Shown here one piece after another: positions 7,452 through 11,143 of a DNA stretch of 11,143 nucleotides (the stretch's first letter is position 1; the number at the start of each line of letters is the position of its first letter). The translations under genes and the position numbers were made by a program. Below the pieces are notes generated by a model that searched no databases, was not told the origin of the DNA, and was given only the letters and a program-made list of their open reading frames with translations. The stretch comes from PWND01 sp964601515 (GTDB lineage: Bacteria > Bacteroidota > Bacteroidia > Bacteroidales > UBA7960), in the NCBI GenBank assembly GCA_964601515.1, contig CAZRNU010000098.1, forward strand, positions 1-11,143. The letters run 5' to 3'.

Positions 7452-7497
7452 AGAAGAGAGCTTAGAGAATTACAGACAATAAAAACAGCTATTTAAA

Positions 7498-7653
7498 ATG
7501 AAAAGGACATATCAACCTTCGAAAAGAAGAAGAAAAAACAAACACGGGTTCATGAAAAGAATGGAATCTGCCAATGGTCGCAAAGTATTAGCATCCAGAA
7601 GAGCAAAAGGTAGGAAAAGACTTACCGTGTCGAGTGAGAAAACTCACAAATAA
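7498..7653 (+). CDS. rpmH: 50S ribosomal protein L34
   Basis: This encodes a 51-residue, very basic protein of the large ribosomal subunit, buried in 23S rRNA. The N-terminus MKRTYQPSKRRRKNKHGF and the core GFMKRMESANGRKVLASRRAKGRKRLTVS are the near-invariant L34 signature. The length matches Bacteroidota L34, whose tail is slightly longer than the roughly 46 residues common elsewhere. The ATG at 7498 is fixed by the conserved N-terminus. The gene has its own promoter and a strong terminator 38 bp downstream, so it is monocistronic here. In many bacteria rpmH is next to rnpA (RNase P protein) near the origin; here pepD lies upstream and a DUF4834 gene downstream. A small GTGAG-AAAA-CTCAC hairpin (7634-7647) sits at the 3' end of the coding region. 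Confidence 0.97.
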   Translation: MKRTYQPSKRRRKNKHGFMKRMESANGRKVLASRRAKGRKRLTVSSEKTHK

Positions 7654-7691
7654 AATTTCTTCAAGCAAATAATAGTATATATTCTATAGTA

Positions 7692-7736
7692 AAAGCAGAA
7701 GTCTGAACATCAGATTTCTGCTTTGTTTATTTATTC
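7692..7736 (+). terminator. Rho-independent terminator after rpmH
   Basis: The left arm AAAGCAGAAGTCTG (7692-7705) pairs with CAGATTTCTGCTTT (7711-7724) as a 14-bp stem with one G-U wobble and a 5-nt AACAT loop. It is followed by the T-rich tract GTTTATTTATTC (7725-7736). This is a convincing intrinsic terminator, and it separates rpmH from the DUF4834-yfhO-glycosyltransferase unit. Because the arms begin in A and end in T, it could also work partly in the reverse direction, although no reverse-strand gene is present to use it. Confidence 0.85.
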
Positions 7737-7762
7737 AATTAAAGTATATTAACTGTTTTTTT

Positions 7763-7770
7763 TACTTTTG
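7763..7770 (+). promoter_or_regulatory. Candidate -7 element of the DUF4834-yfhO promoter
   Basis: TACTTTTG fits the Bacteroidota -7 consensus TAnnTTTG at all fixed positions and lies 22 bp before the DUF4834 start, just after the rpmH terminator. I see no TTG at the expected -33 position (about 7740-7745, where the sequence is TTAAAG), so the promoter may be weak or activator-dependent. Predicted initiation near 7777 leaves a very short leader of about 16 nt. Confidence 0.5.
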
Positions 7771-7792
7771 CTAATTATAAAACTCAAGCGCA

Positions 7793-8056
7793 ATGTTTTT
7801 AAGAATCCTTGGAACTTTTATAATCATTTACGTATTTTTTCGCATTTTTACCGGAATTATTCTGCCTGCAATTCTTAAATGGCAGCTAAACCGATACAAA
7901 AAGAAATATTACAGTCAGAATCCCGGCGCAAAAGAATCTAAAAGGTATAGAAAAGGCAATGTGAACATTACAATGGACAACCAAAAATCAGAAGTCGGCT
8001 CAGACAATATTGGAGAGTACGTGGATTTTGAAGAAATAAAAGACAACGATAAATAA
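7793..8056 (+). CDS. DUF4834-type small membrane protein
   Basis: This encodes an 87-residue protein of unknown function. One N-terminal hydrophobic segment (about residues 5-28, LGTFIIIYVFFRIFTGIILP) is followed by a basic juxtamembrane stretch (KWQLNRYKKKYY, about 29-40), a linker with KGNVNITMDN (54-63), and an acidic tail ending in GEYVDFEEIKD (74-84). This layout, a single anchor, a basic hinge, a glycine plus NVNI/EVTI-like strand and a terminal YVDFEEI motif, is what I recall for the DUF4834 family restricted to Bacteroidota. I have not been able to search for it. The tail probably faces the cytoplasm under the positive-inside rule. It is the first gene after the rpmH terminator, has its own -7 element, and lies 29 bp before the yfhO gene, so it is probably co-transcribed and may assist that protein. 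No catalytic motif is visible. Confidence 0.7.
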   Translation: MFLRILGTFIIIYVFFRIFTGIILPAILKWQLNRYKKKYYSQNPGAKESKRYRKGNVNITMDNQKSEVGSDNIGEYVDFEEIKDNDK

Positions 8057-8085
8057 AAAAATACATAACCATTAATTAAAATCTT

Positions 8086-10602
8086 ATGAAAAACCTTCTA
8101 GATCAACAATTTGAATGGAAAAAGTCAGTAATATACATTATTTTCATAGCAGTATTTGCAGTTCTGTCTATCGCATATGTTAGTCCAATTCTTGAAGGGA
8201 AAAAAATATTGCAGCCTGACATTGTGAAGTTCGATGGAATGTCTAAAGAAATAAAAGATTACAGGCAGGAAACCGGAGAAGAAGCACTCTGGACTAATTC
8301 GATGTTTGGCGGAATGCCGGCATATCAGATTTCTGTTGAATATCCAAGTAATATTTCCAATCTTTTGCATAGAATTATGACTTTAGGTCTTCCGCGACCT
8401 GCTGATATGATATTTTTATACTTTGCATGCTTCTTTATCTTTCTACTGCTATTAAGAGTAAATCCGTGGGTAGCATTCCTTGGGTCAGTTGCTTTTGCCT
8501 TTTCGTCATATAACTTCATAATAATAACTGCCGGCCATAACTCTAAAGCTGTTGCTATTGCTTATATGGCTCCGGTGTTGGGATCAATTATTTATACTTT
8601 CAGAGGAAAATTTATTCCCGGTGCAATTTTGTTTACTGTATTCTTATCGTTACAGATATTTGCAAATCACTTCCAAATAACATATTATCTGCTTATAATT
8701 GTTATTCTCTATGGTCTTTTTGAGTTAATTGACAAGATTAGAAAAAAAGAACTTGATGTATTTTTTAAAGCTCTTGGGGTTCTAATTATTGCTGCTGTAA
8801 TTGCATTGGGTATTAATATAAGCCGTATCTGGACAACCTACGAATATACTAGCGCAACAATGAGAGGAGGTTCTGAATTATCATCAGAAGAAGAGGCGCA
8901 GCGAAAAGGACTTGAAATTGACTACATTACCGCTTGGAGTTATGGAGTTAGTGAATCATTCTCAGTGCTAATCCCTAATGTAAAAGGAGGTTCTACAAAA
9001 TCTATAGGAGAAAATAAATCAGCACTAAAGAATGTTGACTCCCGAATGAAAAATGAAATTGCAAATTATAATCATTATTGGGGCAATCAGCCTTTTACTT
9101 CAGGACCTGTTTACTTAGGAGCAATTGTTATGTTCTTATTTATACTAAGCCTCTTCTATGTAAAAGGACCAATTAAACATGCGCTTCTCGCTGCAACTAT
9201 TTTATCAGTAATGCTTGCGTGGGGCAAAAACTTTATGCCTCTAACAGAGTTTTTCGTGGATTATATTCCGGGATATAACAAATTCAGGGCAGTATCTATG
9301 ACATTAACCATTGCAGCGCTTTGCATACCTGCTTTAGCCGCAATGGGAATTGCCAAAATCATTGAGAAGCCGGAAATATTCAATTTAAAAAATAAAAATC
9401 TATATATAAGTTTCGGCTTAACAGGGGGCTTAGCACTATTATTTTATTTGTTCCCGGGATTTTTCTCCTTCCTTAGCCAACAGGAAGTGGATATGGTTGA
9501 GGAAATTAAAAGGACTTCAGGAACTGAACTAAATCAACAACTATCTCTTCTAATAAATAACCTTGAAACAGCAAGAATTTCAATTTTTAAAGCTGATGCA
9601 ATTAGAAGCTTTGGCTTTATTGCTCTATCAGCAATTTTGCTGCTTTCATTTGCTATGGCAAGATTCAAGCAAAATTTATTTTTAATCGGATTAACTCTAC
9701 TTATTATTTTCGATATGTGGACAATAAACCGACGTTATTTGAATGATGATAATTTTACATCCAGAAGAAAAGTTGAAACACCATTTACCAAATCCGCTGC
9801 CGACGACCTTATCCTTAAAGACAATGACAATGTAAGGGTTCTTGATATTACTGAAAGTACTTTTAATAGTACCCGTTCATCATACTTTCATATGTCGGTT
9901 GGCGGCTACCACGGAGCAAAACTTCAAAGATATCAGGATATTATTGATACTTATCTTACCGAATATATAGTTCAGATTAACAACACACTTCCTAAACTTG
10001 AAACAATGAATGAAGTGTATGACATGCTATATAAAATGCCTGTTTTGAATATGCTTAATACAAGATACATTATTATTCGCCAGGATATGATGCCCATTAT
10101 TAACGTACATACATCAGGCAACGCATGGTTCGTTGATGAATACATTCTGGTAGAAAACGCAAATCAAGAGCTATTGTTATTAAATGATTTGCAACCGCAG
10201 TTTACTGCAATTATTGACAAACAATTTACAGATTTATTAAGCGAACTTAAGTTTGGGTATGATTCAATAGCGTCTATCTCGCTGATTGACTATAAGCCAA
10301 ACAAACTCACATACAAGTCAGTTTCTAATGAAAACTCTTTAGCTGTTTTTTCAGAGATTTATTACCCCAAAGGTTGGAAGGCATATATTAATGGAAACCC
10401 TGCTGAGCATTTCAGGGCTAACTATATTTTAAGAGCAATGGTTGTGCCTGCAGGAGAAAATGAAATTGTTTTTGAGTTTAAGCCAAAATCATATTTTATC
10501 GGGGAAAGCATAGCCCTAATGTTTTCTATTTTACTTGTATTAATTGTTTTAGGATATTTTGGATTAAAAATTTACAACAAGGCAAAACCATCAAAAGCAT
10601 AA
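8086..10602 (+). CDS. YfhO-family multi-spanning membrane protein (GT-C-like)
   Basis: This encodes an 838-residue integral membrane protein of the YfhO family, whose members are related to GT-C glycosyltransferases; Firmicute members are linked to glycosylation of cell-wall polymers. There is an N-terminal membrane segment (about 14-33), a first extracytoplasmic loop with the family-typical GMSKEIKDYRQETGEEALW and NSMFGGMPAYQIS (about 51-84), and a run of hydrophobic segments between about 108 and 245. A long loop (about 248-340) follows, then further segments at about 342-460 and 507-546. A large soluble domain (about 547-803) is followed by a final membrane segment (about 804-826). The conserved C-terminal module IYYPKGWKAYING (758-770) and VVPAGENEIVFEFKP (786-800) is typical of YfhO in this phylum. 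About 14 membrane segments are expected. The donor, acceptor and true activity are unknown. The glycosyltransferase gene starts 16 bp downstream, suggesting a joint role in glycan or glycolipid synthesis. Confidence 0.88.
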   Translation: MKNLLDQQFEWKKSVIYIIFIAVFAVLSIAYVSPILEGKKILQPDIVKFDGMSKEIKDYRQETGEEALWTNSMFGGMPAYQISVEYPSNISNLLHRIMTLGLPRPADMIFLYFACFFIFLLLLRVNPWVAFLGSVAFAFSSYNFIIITAGHNSKAVAIAYMAPVLGSIIYTFRGKFIPGAILFTVFLSLQIFANHFQITYYLLIIVILYGLFELIDKIRKKELDVFFKALGVLIIAAVIALGINISRIWTTYEYTSATMRGGSELSSEEEAQRKGLEIDYITAWSYGVSESFSVLIPNVKGGSTKSIGENKSALKNVDSRMKNEIANYNHYWGNQPFTSGPVYLGAIVMFLFILSLFYVKGPIKHALLAATILSVMLAWGKNFMPLTEFFVDYIPGYNKFRAVSMTLTIAALCIPALAAMGIAKIIEKPEIFNLKNKNLYISFGLTGGLALLFYLFPGFFSFLSQQEVDMVEEIKRTSGTELNQQLSLLINNLETARISIFKADAIRSFGFIALSAILLLSFAMARFKQNLFLIGLTLLIIFDMWTINRRYLNDDNFTSRRKVETPFTKSAADDLILKDNDNVRVLDITESTFNSTRSSYFHMSVGGYHGAKLQRYQDIIDTYLTEYIVQINNTLPKLETMNEVYDMLYKMPVLNMLNTRYIIIRQDMMPIINVHTSGNAWFVDEYILVENANQELLLLNDLQPQFTAIIDKQFTDLLSELKFGYDSIASISLIDYKPNKLTYKSVSNENSLAVFSEIYYPKGWKAYINGNPAEHFRANYILRAMVVPAGENEIVFEFKPKSYFIGESIALMFSILLVLIVLGYFGLKIYNKAKPSKA

Positions 10603-10618
10603 ATCCGGACTTTAAAAA

Positions 10619-11143
10619 ATGAGCAGAAAAAAAGCGTTGATTATAACATACTACTGGCCTCCATCAGGAGGTTCAGGAGTTCAACGCTGGCTTAAGTTTG
10701 CTAAGTATATGAGAGAATTCGGCTGGGAGCCTGTTATATACACTCCTCTAAACCCTGAATTCCCCACAGAAGATACATCCTTACAAAAAGATATACCTGA
10801 AGATATCTTAGTAATAAAAACCCCTATCAGAGAACCTTATAAATTCTATAAATTTTTAAGCGGAAGAAAACCTTCAGAAAAAGTTCAAACAGGATTTCTG
10901 AATGAGTCTCAAAAAACAGGAATTTTTGAAAAAATTTCCAGATGGCTGAGAGGGAATTTGTTTATTCCTGATGCAAGAAAGATGTGGATAAAACCATCTG
11001 TTAGATTTCTTTCAAAATGGCTTAAAGAAAATCCTGTGGATATAATAATCTCAACAGGACCTCCTCATAGCCTGCATTTAATTGGATTGGATCTTAAGAA
11101 AAATTTGAATATAAAGTGGATTGCCGACTTTCGCGACCCATGG
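10619..11143 (+). CDS. GT4-type glycosyltransferase, N-terminal part (runs off the window)
   Basis: An open frame starts at ATG 10619, 16 bp after the yfhO gene, and continues to the last base with no stop (175 codons visible). The N-terminus, MSRKKALIITYYWPPSGGSG, continues into VQRWLKFAKYMREFGWEPVI: a first Rossmann strand followed by the WPPSGGSGVQRWLKF glycine loop, typical of Bacteroidota family-4 (GT-B fold) glycosyltransferases. Further signatures are DIIISTGPPHS (151-161) and WIADFRDPW (167-175), which ends exactly at the window edge. The nucleotide-sugar binding C-terminal half, with the expected E-x7-E region, lies outside the window, so donor specificity cannot be judged. It likely transfers sugar from a nucleotide donor to a lipid or polysaccharide acceptor at the cytoplasmic face of the membrane. 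It is probably in one operon with the DUF4834 and YfhO genes. Confidence 0.88.
   Translation, partial: MSRKKALIITYYWPPSGGSGVQRWLKFAKYMREFGWEPVIYTPLNPEFPTEDTSLQKDIPEDILVIKTPIREPYKFYKFLSGRKPSEKVQTGFLNESQKTGIFEKISRWLRGNLFIPDARKMWIKPSVRFLSKWLKENPVDIIISTGPPHSLHLIGLDLKKNLNIKWIADFRDPW

Larger units (their letters stand above)
7371..7482. repeat. 11-bp perfect inverted repeat enclosing the rpmH promoter and leader
   Basis: TTATTGTCTGT at 7371-7381 and ACAGACAATAA at 7472-7482 are exact reverse complements, 90 bp apart. The left copy contains the TTG of the rpmH -33 element and the right copy lies 15 nt upstream of the rpmH start codon. The left arm is upstream of the predicted transcription start, so the two cannot pair in the mRNA made from this promoter. 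Any function would be at DNA level, for example a pair of protein-binding sites. The bases next to both arms do not continue the match. Confidence 0.55.

Noticed and set aside
7672..7687. Small dyad ATAG...CTAT between rpmH and its terminator
   Set aside because: Only four base pairs of A/T-rich sequence; the neighbouring 14-bp stem explains termination.
8125..8519. Reverse-strand open frames of 81 and 64 codons inside the yfhO gene
   Set aside because: They are antisense to conserved YfhO motifs and show no family signature or upstream promoter.
1..11143. CRISPR array, tRNA, insertion sequence, phage or toxin-antitoxin genes
   Set aside because: I looked for regularly spaced repeats, cloverleaf-like segments, terminal inverted repeats with a transposase, and small paired genes, and saw none. 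Gene content and base composition look uniform and chromosomal.

Overview
The window looks like a chromosomal segment of a Bacteroidota bacterium, probably near the Bacteroidales, although the order is not certain. The evidence is a strongly AT-rich sequence, promoters of the Bacteroidota type (TTG, about 19-20 nt, then TAnnTTTG), no consistent Shine-Dalgarno sites, and several families typical of the phylum: a DUF4369/TlpA-type thioredoxin lipoprotein, a long M1 metallopeptidase with a C-terminal beta-rich domain, a DUF4834 small membrane protein, and a YfhO protein. Every supported gene is on the + strand.

Layout. Positions 1-1470 hold the end of mreB, then mreC and mreD, the cell-shape module that positions the peptidoglycan elongation machinery. 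Positions 1515-5783 hold a TlpA-like thiol-disulfide lipoprotein and a 1005-1015 residue exported M1 peptidase, separated by a short hairpin. Positions 5892-7352 hold a cytosolic M20 dipeptidase (pepD) behind a weak candidate promoter. Positions 7353-7740 hold a compact single-gene unit: a good promoter, a structured leader, rpmH (ribosomal protein L34, 51 residues) and a strong intrinsic terminator. Positions 7763 to the end hold a second transcription unit: a DUF4834 membrane protein, a YfhO-family multi-spanning protein and the first 175 residues of a GT4-type glycosyltransferase, which runs off the window.

How the genes work together. The Mre proteins act in wall elongation. The TlpA-like protein and the M1 peptidase are both predicted to be exported and may act on envelope proteins or peptides. 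PepD finishes peptide breakdown in the cytosol. YfhO plus the glycosyltransferase suggests envelope glycan or glycolipid assembly. RpmH is housekeeping.

No stretch longer than about 150 bases lacks a gene. I see no tRNA, rRNA, CRISPR array, insertion sequence, phage gene or defence system. I did not find a clearly new biological system. The most interesting points are the M1 peptidase joined to a probable outer-membrane barrel, the absence of mrdA/rodA directly after mreD, an 11-bp inverted repeat enclosing the rpmH promoter and leader, and the DUF4834-yfhO-glycosyltransferase unit.
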